The notes under the pieces: generated by a model | The model's input: the letters and a program-made list of their open reading frames with translations, nothing else | What the model was told of the DNA's origin: nothing | Databases searched by the model: none | Position numbers and translations under genes: made by a program | NCBI RefSeq assembly: GCF_021129305.1 | Contig: NZ_JAJOMB010000007.1 | Coordinates: 62,001-126,000 of the forward strand | Origin: Kineosporia babensis | GTDB taxonomy: Bacteria > Actinomycetota > Actinomycetes > Actinomycetales > Kineosporiaceae | Reading direction: 5' to 3' | DNA: 64,000 bases | Shown: one piece after another, positions 24,204 through 33,900 of the stretch | How the letters are laid out: every line of letters starts with the position of its first letter | Numbering within the stretch: the first letter of the stretch is position 1

Positions 24204-26444
24204 ATGGGGCATCTAGCCGATGGGCGCCTGACGGAACGCGCGCCGCAAGAACTCGTGGCGTTGTCAGGATGGCTACTGGAAGAACTCGATCCGGCCGTCG
24301 TCACGGCCCCGACCTCGTCCGAAACATCCTCTGCATTGGTAGAACTGGCAGTTCAGCAAGAATGGATCATCCGGTCGGTCCAGGCCCAGCACATCAGGAC
24401 CTTGGCCCGAGCAGCGAAGACCATGCCGCCTGCTCGGCGTTACACCAAGCGCCGCAACCATACTGGCGATGCTGCTGCGGATCCGGCGGTTGCGGCAGAC
24501 ACGGCCACGCAGATCTCTTCGCTCCGGCTGACGTCGGCCCGGATAGCGCCAGAAACGAATCGCCATCCGCGTACCACCACAACGTTGCTGGAGCATGCCC
24601 GGGGCCTGGTCGATGACCTACCCGCCATCATGTGCCTGTTCAGCCAGGCCCGGCTGGACCAGACCCGTGCGATCACCGTGACCCGCATGCTGCACGAGGC
24701 CGCAGAAAGGATCGACGACTTCGAGCCCGGCACCGACCGCTGGCTCCTCACCGAAGCAGTCATCGCCGCCCAGGCTCCCGGCCTCACCAATCACGAACTG
24801 CAGCGGCTCATCGAGCGTCTCCTGCTCGAGCTGCAGCCGGGCTCCGGTACACCGGCCCACGAGGAGGCCCGGCGCAGCCGTCATGTGCAGTTCGAGGCCC
24901 TGGCCGACGGGATGGCCCTGATCACCGCCATGGTTCCGGCCGACATCGCCCAACTGCTGCACGGCTTCGTAGACGCCGTCGCGGACGCCGAACGCGACAG
25001 GGCACTGGAGAACGGGACAGCCGACCTTCGGACTCATGACCAGCGCTGCGCTGATGTCTTCGCAGCGCTGGTTACGGTGGCCGCCAACGGTTTACGCATC
25101 CCGCTGGCGACTGAAACACCAGACACTGAGGATGCCAGGGACCCCAGAGAGACCGGGGATTTCGGCAACACCGATGACGCCGACAACACCGGGGACAGCC
25201 AGCCAAGCCTGCCCAGGCAGGTCGCTCAAGCCTGGCAGCAGTTCCTCGCACGGAACGGTAGGCGCAGCACTAAGACCCAACTGAACGTGACCATCACCGA
25301 TGCCACCCTGCTCGGCCTGGACAACACGCCCGGGCTCCTGGAAGGGCACGGCCCGGTCGCGGCCGGCCTGGCTCGCCGTCTGGCAGTCAAGCCTGCGCAG
25401 GTCAACCTGATCGTCGCGCCGGGGGCCTGCACCCACCCCGCAGCACACAGCCCCGAAGCACCCAGCACGGCTTGGTCTGATCCAGGCTCATCGCTCACGC
25501 CAGAACCAGCAAAGTCGGGTGCGCAGAGCGAAGGCCGCCGACCAGGAGAGTCGGGTGCGCAGAACAAAGGCCGCCCACCACGACAATCGAGCGTGCAGGA
25601 CCAAGGCCGCCCACCAAGAGAGCCAGGCGTGCAAAGCGGGGGCCGCCCACCAAGAGAATCGGGTGTGCAGGGCGAAAGGCGCCCACCACGAGAGTCAGGC
25701 ATGCAGAACGAAGGCCACCCACCAAGACAATCGAGCGTGCAGAACCAAGGCCGCCCACCAAGAGGATCGGGTGTGCACAGTGAAAGCCGCCGACCGGGAG
25801 AGCCGGGCTCACCGCAAGAACGCTGCCCGGCCGGACTGGATCACACCTTGCCCGGGATGAATCGCTACCGGCCCGGACGAGCACTCACCGCCCTGCTGAG
25901 CGCTCTCTACCCGACCTGCACCTTCCCCGGATGCACCACCCCGGCCGCCCGCTGCGATCTTGACCACCTCACCCCCTTTGACCAGGGTGGCGTCACCTGC
26001 GCCTGCAATTTGCGGCCATCCTGCCGCTCTCATCATCGCCTGAAGACCTTCGGCCGTTGGAGCGCCCGCGCCGCCCGCCCGGATGAGCCCTACCCGCTCG
26101 GCTCCACGATCTGGAGCACCCCGGACGGCCTCCAGCATCACACCCCGCCGCCGTGTCTACCCGGCATGCCCGGCTGGAGCCTGCCCGCCCTGACCAGCCA
26201 GCCCAGCGAGCCGGCACCCTCGCCCCTGTCCAGAGTGGATCTGATGCCCGCCGCCGAACGCACCGCCCGCCGCACCCGGACCTGGCAGAACGACCTGAAC
26301 TGGTGGAAGGACTACAAGGAACGCCTGCGCCGCCAAGCCGAACAACGCGCCCGTGAGAACCCGCCACCCCTGCCCAGACCCCGCCACGCACCCTGGGGCG
26401 AAAGCAAGGAAAGGCTCCCTGGCCTCGGCGAACCGCCCTACTGA
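24204..26444 (+). CDS. DUF222/HNH endonuclease domain protein (13E12 family) with internal repeats
   Basis: About 746 residues. The N-terminal two thirds is a helical DUF222 region as in mycobacterial 13E12 repeat proteins (LARAAKTMPPARR, IMCLFSQARLDQTRAITVTR). The C-terminal part has an HNH nuclease motif with zinc ligands: TFPGCTTPAARCDLDHLTPF, then NLRPSCRSHHRLKTFGRW. Between them is a Pro/Arg/Gly/Gln-rich linker of eight 12-residue repeats (QxxGRPPRES-like), absent from typical members and making this one long. The family's function is unclear; many members lie in variable regions and may be remnants of selfish elements. ATG 24204 is chosen over TTG 24183; the ribosome site is weak in both cases. 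Confidence 0.85.
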   Translation: MGHLADGRLTERAPQELVALSGWLLEELDPAVVTAPTSSETSSALVELAVQQEWIIRSVQAQHIRTLARAAKTMPPARRYTKRRNHTGDAAADPAVAADTATQISSLRLTSARIAPETNRHPRTTTTLLEHARGLVDDLPAIMCLFSQARLDQTRAITVTRMLHEAAERIDDFEPGTDRWLLTEAVIAAQAPGLTNHELQRLIERLLLELQPGSGTPAHEEARRSRHVQFEALADGMALITAMVPADIAQLLHGFVDAVADAERDRALENGTADLRTHDQRCADVFAALVTVAANGLRIPLATETPDTEDARDPRETGDFGNTDDADNTGDSQPSLPRQVAQAWQQFLARNGRRSTKTQLNVTITDATLLGLDNTPGLLEGHGPVAAGLARRLAVKPAQVNLIVAPGACTHPAAHSPEAPSTAWSDPGSSLTPEPAKSGAQSEGRRPGESGAQNKGRPPRQSSVQDQGRPPREPGVQSGGRPPRESGVQGERRPPRESGMQNEGHPPRQSSVQNQGRPPRGSGVHSESRRPGEPGSPQERCPAGLDHTLPGMNRYRPGRALTALLSALYPTCTFPGCTTPAARCDLDHLTPFDQGGVTCACNLRPSCRSHHRLKTFGRWSARAARPDEPYPLGSTIWSTPDGLQHHTPPPCLPGMPGWSLPALTSQPSEPAPSPLSRVDLMPAAERTARRTRTWQNDLNWWKDYKERLRRQAEQRARENPPPLPRPRHAPWGESKERLPGLGEPPY
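25521..25808 (+). repeat. 36-bp in-frame tandem repeat, eight copies
   Basis: Eight contiguous 36-bp units, each starting like GTGCAGAACGAAGGCCGCCC and coding for 12 residues (for example VQNQGRPPRGSG). Units differ from each other at several positions but stay in frame. They form the linker of the DUF222/HNH protein. Confidence 0.92.
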
Positions 26445-26451
26445 TGCTGAA

Positions 26452-27378
26452 CTAGAGCCGGGCCGGGCGCCGCAGGACGATGACCGAGTTGATCACGTCG
26501 TTGAGCGGGTGCAGCACGCCGAGTTGTTCCCAGCCGCTCAGCTCCTGCTCGCCCACCGCCGGGTAGAGCAGACGCCGCAGCCCGGCCGCGCTGCGCACCA
26601 GGAGTACGGCGCCGGGGCGCAGTCGTTCCCAGAGCGCGGCCAGGATGGCGTTCTTGGCCTCCGGGTCCAGCCCGGCCAGGGCGCCGAGCACCACCACGTC
26701 AGACTCGGAAACTGCCTCGAACTCGGCGGCTTCGGCGTGGTGGAAGCGCACCGGGCCCGGCCCGAGCAACGCGTCGGCACAGGCCGAGCCCAGCGCCACG
26801 GCCTCGGCGGAGTGATCGACCACGTCCACCGGGACCGCCAGTTCCGCGTACAGGCAGATCGCGCTGAGCGGGAGCGGGCCCGCGCCGAGGAAACAGATCC
26901 GCCGAGCCCCCGCCGGGTCCACCCCGAAGCAGCGCAGCAGGTTGATCTCCAGCCGGGTCAGCTCGCGGTAGTTGTCCAGGTAGGGAAAACCCTCGAGCTC
27001 GTCCTGCGGCTTGTCGGCGGCGGCGATGCGGCGGGACCAGTGCGTCTCCATCAGGTACTCGCCCTGGGCGCAGACCTCATGCAGGCCCGGCAGCCGCGAG
27101 GTGATCCGCTCGTCCTCCAGGACCCGCACGGCCCGGGGCGAAAGGTCTCCACCGTGCTCGCCGCACAGCCCGACGAGCTCGCCGAACAGCCGGTTCACCA
27201 GCGTTGACGGCTCCAGACCGGGCTGCTGACGCAGGCTTTCGTAGATCTCGGCGACCCGCCGGGCCAGCTGCTCAGCATGCAGCCGATCCGGCGAGACACC
27301 CGCCGACACAGCATCTGCCGATACAGCATCTTCGGTCAGAACCAGGTCGGAACCCTCCACCGACGACTCGAGCCTCAC
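26452..27378 (-). CDS. Nicotianamine synthase-family enzyme
   Basis: A 308-residue protein clearly related to nicotianamine synthases, which transfer aminobutyrate from S-adenosylmethionine to build metal chelators (nicotianamine in plants, staphylopine-type metallophores via CntL in bacteria). Diagnostic stretches are HWSRRI, FPYLDNYRELTRLEINLL, the SAM-binding FLGAGPLPLSAICLY, VVLGALAGLDPEAKNAIL, VLLVRSAAGLRRLLYP and HPLNDVINSVIVLR. The GTG start at 27378 overlaps the stop of the upstream GNAT gene by four bases (GTGA), so both are made together. No opine dehydrogenase (CntM) or transporter gene is nearby. A Zur-like box precedes the operon, so a role in zinc uptake is likely. Confidence 0.93.
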   Translation of the reverse strand: MRLESSVEGSDLVLTEDAVSADAVSAGVSPDRLHAEQLARRVAEIYESLRQQPGLEPSTLVNRLFGELVGLCGEHGGDLSPRAVRVLEDERITSRLPGLHEVCAQGEYLMETHWSRRIAAADKPQDELEGFPYLDNYRELTRLEINLLRCFGVDPAGARRICFLGAGPLPLSAICLYAELAVPVDVVDHSAEAVALGSACADALLGPGPVRFHHAEAAEFEAVSESDVVVLGALAGLDPEAKNAILAALWERLRPGAVLLVRSAAGLRRLLYPAVGEQELSGWEQLGVLHPLNDVINSVIVLRRPARL

Positions 27379-27935
27379 CGGCGCTCGGCCGCCGCAACCG
27401 GAAGCCGCGCACCGATCTTGGGCACGTCGATCTCGAAGTGCACGGTGTTGTAAGGATCGGGCCGGGTGTCCAGCACCTCGACCGTCGGCATCGAACGCCA
27501 GAACGCCTCGGCGCCGGGCACTCCCGCATCCGTGTGCAGGTACACCGTGTCGTACTCGCCGATCTCGGTGGCCCACACCGTGGCCTCGGCCACCAGGCGC
27601 CGGGCCAGACCCCGGCGCCGGGCCTCCGGCCGCACCCAGACCCGGACCAGCTGACAAGCCTCGGGCCGGTTGTAGCGGGCGCTGAGCCATTCCGGATTGG
27701 GCGGGGAGGCGAGGTGACAGGGCCGTACCGCCGTGGTGGCCAGCACCCGCTCGTTCTCGACGGCGACGAACAGGGCCGCGCGCGGAGCGTCGAGATAGGT
27801 GGTGGCCAGGTCGTCGATGTCCTGGTGCCAGCGTTCGTTGTAGCCGCCCATGTCCCGGTCGAGGACCTCACGCATGCATGCCACCGCACCGCCCAGATCT
27901 GCGGTCGTGGCCGTCCGGATCTCCACCTCGTCCAT
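27375..27935 (-). CDS. GNAT family N-acetyltransferase, partner of nicotianamine synthase
   Basis: A 186-residue GNAT protein with acetyl-CoA motif A in LVRVWVRPEARRRGLARRLV and a following YLHTDAGVPGAEAFW helix-strand region. ATG 27935 (MDEVEIRTATTADLGGA) has AGGA just upstream; a longer frame to 28010 would run through the Zur-like box and is rejected. Its stop overlaps the nicotianamine synthase start by four bases. Coupling suggests that it modifies the metallophore, its precursor, or a related amine; this is inference. Confidence 0.88.
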   Translation of the reverse strand: MDEVEIRTATTADLGGAVACMREVLDRDMGGYNERWHQDIDDLATTYLDAPRAALFVAVENERVLATTAVRPCHLASPPNPEWLSARYNRPEACQLVRVWVRPEARRRGLARRLVAEATVWATEIGEYDTVYLHTDAGVPGAEAFWRSMPTVEVLDTRPDPYNTVHFEIDVPKIGARLPVAAAERR

Positions 27936-27990
27936 CTTCCTGCCCCCGTTGTCGATTGTCAGCACGGGTCTCAGACGATAGCCGATGTTT

Positions 27991-28005
27991 TGATAATGAC
28001 TCTCA
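27991..28005. promoter_or_regulatory. Zur/Fur-type operator upstream of GNAT-nicotianamine synthase operon
   Basis: TGATAATGACTCTCA is an imperfect palindrome centred on G27998 that matches the actinobacterial Zur pattern TGAAAATGATTTTCA at 12 of 15 positions and the classical Fur box half GATAATGA exactly. It is 56-70 bp before the GNAT start. On the minus strand a TTACTG element 16 bp before CATTAT puts a possible -10 inside the box, where a repressor would block transcription. Confidence 0.65.
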
Positions 28006-28060
28006 TTCACCCACCAGTAACCACCGGGAACGCACCGCGACCATGATCTGGATCACATGA

Positions 28061-28984
28061 TCATGTCCTGGCCGCGACAGCCGCGGTATCGGCGTAGATG
28101 GCCGCGCACCGGTCTGCGACGTGCCTCAGCGCCGGGCTGACCGACATCGAGTTGCGCCAGATCATCTCGATCACCCGGGTCGGCACCGGCCCTGAGACCT
28201 CCACCGCCACCACCTGCGGCGGCAGCACACCCCGGCCCAGCCGCGGCACCAGGGCCACCGCCAGCCCCTGGGCCACCAGCTCGATCTGGGAGGCGAACTC
28301 CATGGGCCAGAAGCGCACCCGAGGGGGCCGGGCGAAACCGGCGAACATGTACACGAACCAGCCGTGGCAGATGCTGCCCGGCGGGGTGGACGCCCACGAC
28401 TCGTCCACCAGGTCGGCCGGCGTGACGTGCTGCGCCTGGGCCAGTCGATGGTTGGCATGCACCAGCAGGTCGGCCGTGTCGTAACCGATCAGCCGGCTGT
28501 CCACGAAGCCCGGCCGGTGCAGCGGAACCCCCACCCAGTGATGCACCAGGCCCAGGTCCGCCTGCCCCGAGGCCACCGCATCCACGCTTTCGGACGGCTC
28601 CCGCTCATACAGCTCGGGCACCAATTCCGGACTGGTGCGAGCCAGATCCGCGAGCAGGGGCGCCACCAGCCCGCGCACTGCCGTGGAAAACGCCACGATC
28701 CGCAACAGACCGGCTGGATCACCACTGTCCCCACCGATGCCCGCGGTGGCCGCCTCCACCTGCCGCAGGATGCTGTGGCCGTGCTGCACCAGGTTGCGCC
28801 CCTCGACGGTGAGCACCACCCGGCGCCCGACCCGCTCGAGCAACTCCACCCCGAGCTCCCGCTCCAGGCGCTTGATCTGTTGCGAAACCGCCGACGGGGT
28901 GTAGCCGCCGGCGCTGGCCGCAGCGGCGACCGTGCCGTTGACGTCCACCGCGATCAGCGAGCGCAGCGCCACCAGATCCATCAT
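28061..28984 (-). CDS. LysR family transcriptional regulator, divergent from eamA
   Basis: A 307-residue LysR regulator: helix-turn-helix in the first 65 residues (LVALRSLIAVDVNGTVAAAA, YTPSAVSQQIKRLERELGVE), linker helix, then an effector-binding domain (about 90-295; RIVAFSTAVRGLVAPLLADL, VPRLGRGVLPPQVVAVEV). It is transcribed away from an EamA-like exporter with 46 bp between starts, so it probably regulates that exporter and itself. Its 3' end lies just upstream of the Zur-like box of the GNAT-nicotianamine synthase operon. Confidence 0.92.
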   Translation of the reverse strand: MMDLVALRSLIAVDVNGTVAAAASAGGYTPSAVSQQIKRLERELGVELLERVGRRVVLTVEGRNLVQHGHSILRQVEAATAGIGGDSGDPAGLLRIVAFSTAVRGLVAPLLADLARTSPELVPELYEREPSESVDAVASGQADLGLVHHWVGVPLHRPGFVDSRLIGYDTADLLVHANHRLAQAQHVTPADLVDESWASTPPGSICHGWFVYMFAGFARPPRVRFWPMEFASQIELVAQGLAVALVPRLGRGVLPPQVVAVEVSGPVPTRVIEMIWRNSMSVSPALRHVADRCAAIYADTAAVAART

Positions 28985-29030
28985 GAAGCGATGCTACCGA
29001 TTCGACGGCAACAGAAGTCGATGGACGTAC

Positions 29031-30020
29031 ATGATTGCCCGGCGCAAGCTGTTCCCTGTGACCACTCGCGACTCCCTGCTGGCCGTTCTGGTGACGGTGA
29101 TCTGGGGCCTGAACTTCGTTGTCATCGACGAGGGTCTGGCCGGATTCCCACCCCTGCTGTTCGTCGCCCTGCGTTTCGTGGTGGTGCTGATCCCGGCCGT
29201 GTTTCTGCTCCCCCGTCCGGATCTGCCGTGGCGCACTCTCCTGCTGGTCGGCAGTTTCCTGAGCCTGGGCCAGTTCGCCCTGTTGTACGCCTCATTGCAC
29301 GCGGGCATGCCGGCCGGTCTGGCCAGTCTGGTGCTGCAGACCCAGGTCGTGGCCACGGTGGTGATCGCCGCCGGAGTACTGCACGAACGGCCCAGCGTGC
29401 GAGCGGGGATCGGGGTCGGGATGGGCGCTGCAGGTCTGGCCGTGGTGGCGTTGGGCCGCTCCGCCGAGACTCCCCTGATCGGCCTGACGCTGTGCATCCT
29501 GGCCGCGCTGAGCTGGGCGACCGGCAATGTGCTGGCTCGCCGGGCGGCGGTGAAATCGGGGCTTTCCCTGACGGTCTGGTCGGCGATCGTGGTGCCGGTA
29601 CCGATGGTTGCGCTGTCGCTGATCATGGACGGGCCGGCCGCGGTCGGGCACGCGCTCACCCACATCACGCTCGGGAACATCGCTTCCACGCTGTACACCG
29701 CGGTGCTGGCGTCCTTGGTCGGCTACGGCATCTGGAACACCCTGCTGGCCAAGTACACCGCCGCCCAGGTGGTTCCGTTCACCTTGCTGGTGCCGGTGGT
29801 CGGCCTGATCTCGGCGGCCCTGGTGCAGAACGAAGAGCCCAGCTTTTACGAGCTTCTCGGTGGACTGATACTCCTGTTGGGTGTGGCCGTGGTGGCGATC
29901 CGGTGGCCGTTGCGCCGAGCGAGTGAGCCCCCGGCAGTCCCTGAGGCCGGGGCCGTCCGCCCGGAGGATGACAGTGGTCCTCAGGTACGAGCCAATTCCC
30001 CCCGTAGGCTGACGCTTTGA
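29031..30020 (+). CDS. eamA: EamA-type O-acetylserine/cysteine-like exporter
   Basis: A 10-helix DMT transporter of about 329 residues strongly resembling E. coli EamA (YdeD), which exports O-acetylserine and cysteine: VIWGLNFVVID, GMPAGLASLVLQTQVV, SWATGNVLARR, VWSAIVVPVPMVALSLIMDG, VGYGIWNTLLAKY and LLVPVVGLISAAL all have close counterparts there. ATG 29031 or GTG 29058 could be the start; the latter gives the usual MT-R-D start. The hydrophilic C-terminus of about 35 residues is not part of the family. It is divergent from a LysR regulator. Confidence 0.9.
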   Translation: MIARRKLFPVTTRDSLLAVLVTVIWGLNFVVIDEGLAGFPPLLFVALRFVVVLIPAVFLLPRPDLPWRTLLLVGSFLSLGQFALLYASLHAGMPAGLASLVLQTQVVATVVIAAGVLHERPSVRAGIGVGMGAAGLAVVALGRSAETPLIGLTLCILAALSWATGNVLARRAAVKSGLSLTVWSAIVVPVPMVALSLIMDGPAAVGHALTHITLGNIASTLYTAVLASLVGYGIWNTLLAKYTAAQVVPFTLLVPVVGLISAALVQNEEPSFYELLGGLILLLGVAVVAIRWPLRRASEPPAVPEAGAVRPEDDSGPQVRANSPRRLTL

Positions 30021-30104
30021 TGCCCCCTGCCGACGGAAGCTGGAACTCGGGAAGCAGCGTCGAGCTGCCGCCCCGGAGACTTTCGGCGCCCCGAGGAGGC
30101 TGTC

Positions 30105-30470
30105 GTGTTCATCGAGCTCATCGCTCTGGGTCTGGGCCTGATCGTACTGCTGGCCTGCGTGTTCGGGCGTCTGGTGGCAAACCGGAACCGAACTGTGGAC
30201 GCTTTCGTGGACGAGGTCTCGGCCGGTCCGGTGATCGGGGCGGTCACCTCGGACTCGCTGGACGACCTGCCGTTGGTGGCTCCCGACCAGGCCGGCTACG
30301 GCACCGCCAGCCGGCTGCTGGTCAAGGCCGCACAGGAGCGGGCCGCCGCTCAGAACCACACCCAGGCAGCTCAGAACAACATCCAGACGGCTCAGCCCGC
30401 CCAGACAGCTCAGCCGCGCCGCACGCAACTGGCTCCGACCAACGGCAAGGGCGGTTCCCGGGCCGCCTGA
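30105..30470 (+). CDS. Small membrane-anchored protein of unknown function
   Basis: A 121-residue protein with a single N-terminal helix (FIELIALGLGLIVLLACVFG) followed by RLVANRNRTVDAFVDEVSAG, which recalls the start of LemA proteins, although the helical LemA core is absent. The C-terminal half is Gln/Ala/Thr-rich with a loose repeat (AQNHTQAAQNNIQTAQPAQT). The GTG start at 30105 has an excellent GAGGAGG six bases upstream, which supports a real gene. The function is unknown. Confidence 0.65.
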   Translation: MFIELIALGLGLIVLLACVFGRLVANRNRTVDAFVDEVSAGPVIGAVTSDSLDDLPLVAPDQAGYGTASRLLVKAAQERAAAQNHTQAAQNNIQTAQPAQTAQPRRTQLAPTNGKGGSRAA

Positions 30471-30499
30471 GCCCGCAACCACCACCTGATTGGACCTTG

Positions 30500-30952
30500 A
30501 TGAGCGACCTCGTCTTCCGCCGCGCCACCCTGCACGACGTCCCGGCCATCGTGGGCCTGCTGGCCGACGACCGGCTCGGCGCCCAGCGCGAGAGTCCGGA
30601 TGATCCGAAGGTCTACGAACAGGCTTTTGGACGGGTGGACGCGGACCCTGGTCAGTTGCAGGTGGTGGGCGAACGCCAGGGCGTGGTCCTGGCCACGGCG
30701 CAGGTCACCTTCATCCCGGGCCTCTCGCGGCGTGGGGCGACCCGCGCCATCGTCGAAGCGGTGCGGGTCGCGAGCACCGAGCGCGGCGCCGGCCTGGGCT
30801 CAGCGATGATGCGCTGGATCCTGGACGAGTGCCGGGCCCGAGGCTGCGATCTGGTGCAGCTGACCTCCGCGGTGGAACGAGAAGACGCCCACCGCTTCTA
30901 CCGCAACCTCGGGTTCGTCCAGTCGCACGCCGGTTTCAAGTACCAGCTCTGA
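30500..30952 (+). CDS. GNAT family N-acetyltransferase
   Basis: A 150-residue single-domain GNAT protein with FRRATLHDVPAIVGLLADDR at the start, motif A in VRVASTERGAGLGSAMMRWI and the terminal DAHRFYRNLGFVQSHAGFKY typical of small-molecule acetyltransferases. The conserved final segment (FYRNLGF, FKYQL) groups it with the PhnO/YhbS-like enzymes; the substrate is unknown. The last 17 bp overlap the 3' end of the convergent cydDC gene. Confidence 0.9.
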   Translation: MSDLVFRRATLHDVPAIVGLLADDRLGAQRESPDDPKVYEQAFGRVDADPGQLQVVGERQGVVLATAQVTFIPGLSRRGATRAIVEAVRVASTERGAGLGSAMMRWILDECRARGCDLVQLTSAVEREDAHRFYRNLGFVQSHAGFKYQL

Positions 30953-33900
30953 GCTGCCCTTCCTGCAGTCGCCCCTCCTGCAGCCGCAGCACCTGATCCA
31001 CCTGGCCCAGCCCTTCGCCACGATGGGTCACCAGCAACACCGAGCGCCCGCCCGAGGCCTGAAGCATGTCGTCGAGCACGGCCTCGGCGGTCTCCGCGTC
31101 CAGGCTCTCGGCCGGCTCGTCGAGCACCAGCACCGGACGGTCGGCGAGCAACGCCCGGGCCAGGGCCAGCCGCCGCCGCTCCCCCGCCGACAACGTGGCC
31201 CCGCGTTCACCGAGCCAGGTGTCCAGGCCGTCGGGCAGCGCGTTGAACCACTGACCCAGCCGGGCCCGGGTCAGCGCAACCCGCAGCTCGGCATCGTCGG
31301 CGCCGGGCTTGGCCAGCTTCAGGTTCTCGCGCAGTGTGCTGGCGAACACGTGGTCGTCGTCCGAAACCAGGCCCACGACCTCACGAACCCGATCACCGGC
31401 CAGTTGCTGGTAGTTCTCGCCGCCCAGGCTCACTCGGCCGCCGCGAGGATCCAGAAACTTGAGGACGAGTGCGGCCAAGGTGGACTTGCCGCACCCGGAG
31501 GGACCCTGAACGGCGATCCGGAAGCCCGGCGAAAGGTTGAGATCGAGGTTCCTGAGCACCGGCTCGGCATCGGGGTTCCAGCCCGCCGTGACATCGGTGA
31601 GCCGGACCCGCGGAGCGTGATCACCGCAGCGCCCGACCACGCCGAGGGACAGCAGCAGCTCGTCCAGATCCATCCCCTCGCCGCAGGCCCGGTCCAGTTC
31701 CTGGAGCACTGCGTCCTCGCCCGGGAAGGAACCCTGAGCCGGGATCAACTGAGCACCCGCAGACACCGGCAAGGATGCTCTCTGACCGACCGCGACGGAC
31801 GCACCGGCCAAGGCACCCTCAGCATCACCCGACGCGAGCACCCCAGTCCCAGAACCAGTCTCAGCCCCTGTCTCAGCCACCGGTTCCACGCTGGGCGGCG
31901 GGGTTTCCAGCACCTCGTTCAGGCGGCGCTCGGCAATTCGGCCTCGGGTGCGGGCGTTCACGGCGTCGGGCAGCGTCGCCGTCACATCGCCGAGCGCCAG
32001 GGTTCCGAGTGCCAGCACGCCGAACTGCTCCAGGCTCAGTCCACCCGCACCGACCGCGGCCAGCATGACGCCCGCCACCGCCAGTCCGGCACCCGCCATC
32101 CGCAGCAGCTCGGCCAGAGCAGTACGCCGGACCTGAACCTGGTCGACCTCAACAGCGTGCCGCCCGGCCGACCGGACCGGCTTCACCCCGGAATCGGCTG
32201 CGCCCAGGGCATTCACGTCTTCGGCGCCGGAGAGCACCTCCACCACGGTCTGCGAGTAGCCCGCCCTGGCCTCGGCAGTACGGGCGGCGCGCTGATCTGC
32301 CCCGGCCCCGGCCACGACGGGCGCGATGATCCCGGCCAGGAGCAGACCTGGCAGCGCCGCCAGGGCGGCGAGCGGGCTGATCACGGCGGCCACGATCAGC
32401 GCGACGACCACGGTGGCCGCAGCGACGACGGCCGGACGACGCCAGCGCAGCACGCTGTCGCCCACCGCATCGACGTCGTCGACCAGGCGGGTGAGCAGGT
32501 CGCCGCGCCGCGGCAGGGCCGGGCCAGGAACCCGCGGGACGAGGTCGGCGTAGACGCGGGACCGGAGTTTGCCGAGGTCGGCGAGGGCGACGTCGTGCGC
32601 GACCACCCGGTCGAGATAGCTGAACAGAGGACGGGTCACGGCGAACAGGCGAACCCCGACCACCGCGACGGTCAGGGTGAGTACGGGCGGCTGGAACGAG
32701 GCCTTGGTGAGCAGCCAGGCCGCAACCGCGGTCAGGGCGACGCCGGACAGGGACGAGAGTGTGCCCAGGACCAGGGCCAGGTTCATCGAGGTACGGCGGA
32801 ACCGGGCCGGGATCCAGGGACGAGCCGGCTTGGCATCGGCCCAGGCCTTACCGAAGCCGGGCAGACCAGAGTCGTTTTCCCAGGAACGCGCGTTTGATGC
32901 CTCCGGCCGGGCAACGGCCACTACCGGCACATCGCCGCCTCGGCCGCCTTGACCTCCCAGCCTGTTATCACCCAACTGGAGTTGGGCTCCCCCAGCCGGA
33001 CCGCTCGCCGGCCGAACCCCCCACAGCTGACTGACTTCGTCCGCCGCCGCAATCGCAGCCGGACGGTGCGCAACCATCACGATGCAGGCCCCCTGATCTG
33101 CTCGACGCCGCAGCCCGGCCAGGACCGCGCGCTCCGTCTGCTCGTCAAGGTGAGCAGACGGTTCGTCGAGAAGAACGATAGGGGCACCCACCGACAATCT
33201 TCGCGAAGCCTGAACCAGGGCGCGGGCCACAGCGATTCGCTGCCGCTGCCCGGCGCTCAGGTCACGGCCGTCCTCGCCCAGCGAGGTGTCCAGACCGGCG
33301 GGCAGTGCAGCGATCCAGTCCGACGCCGCGGCATCGCGCAGGGCCTCGGCAATGACCTGGTCAGGAGCTTCGGGCCAGCCCGCGACAACCGCCTCGCGCA
33401 GGGTCCGGGCCAGCGGAAAGGTGGGCTGCTGGGGCAGGTAGACCACGGGAGCACCGCAGCGAACCGAGCCCGCCGAAGGGGTCAGCACACCGGCCAGAAC
33501 CCTGAGCAGAGTGGTCTTCCCGACCCCCGATGGGCCGGTCAGAGCGGTGATCTGGCCGCTGAACGCCCAGAGCCCTACCCCCGACAACACCGGCTCGGCC
33601 CGGCCCGGAGCCCCGACGGTCAGCCCTTCAGCAACCAAAGCAACGCCCGAAGGCAGCGAACCACCCGAAGTGCCGCCAGAAATCGAACCACCAGGCGCCG
33701 AAGCAGGCTCAGCCACCGGCCCAGTCTCAGGAACGGCCTGAAGCAACTCACCGACCTCGTCGAGAATGCTCGTGGCGTCAGCGCTCTCGTGGAACCGGGC
33801 TCCCAGTTCCCGCACCGGCCGATAAGCCTCAGGTGCAATCAGAATGGCGACCAGAGCCGTCCCCAATTGCAGTTCACCGGCTGCCACCCGTAAACCGGCC

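Noticed and set aside
25521-25808. 36-bp repeats resembling a CRISPR array
   Set aside because: Units are contiguous without spacers, vary between copies and stay in frame inside a protein gene; no cas genes are present.
27936-28010. Longer start for the GNAT gene at 28010
   Set aside because: It would place coding sequence across the Zur-like box and adds residues without GNAT similarity; ATG 27935 has an AGGA just upstream.
28042-28065. CATGATC...GATCATG hairpin after the LysR gene as a terminator
   Set aside because: The stem is short and AT-rich, it overlaps the stop codon, and there is no T tract.
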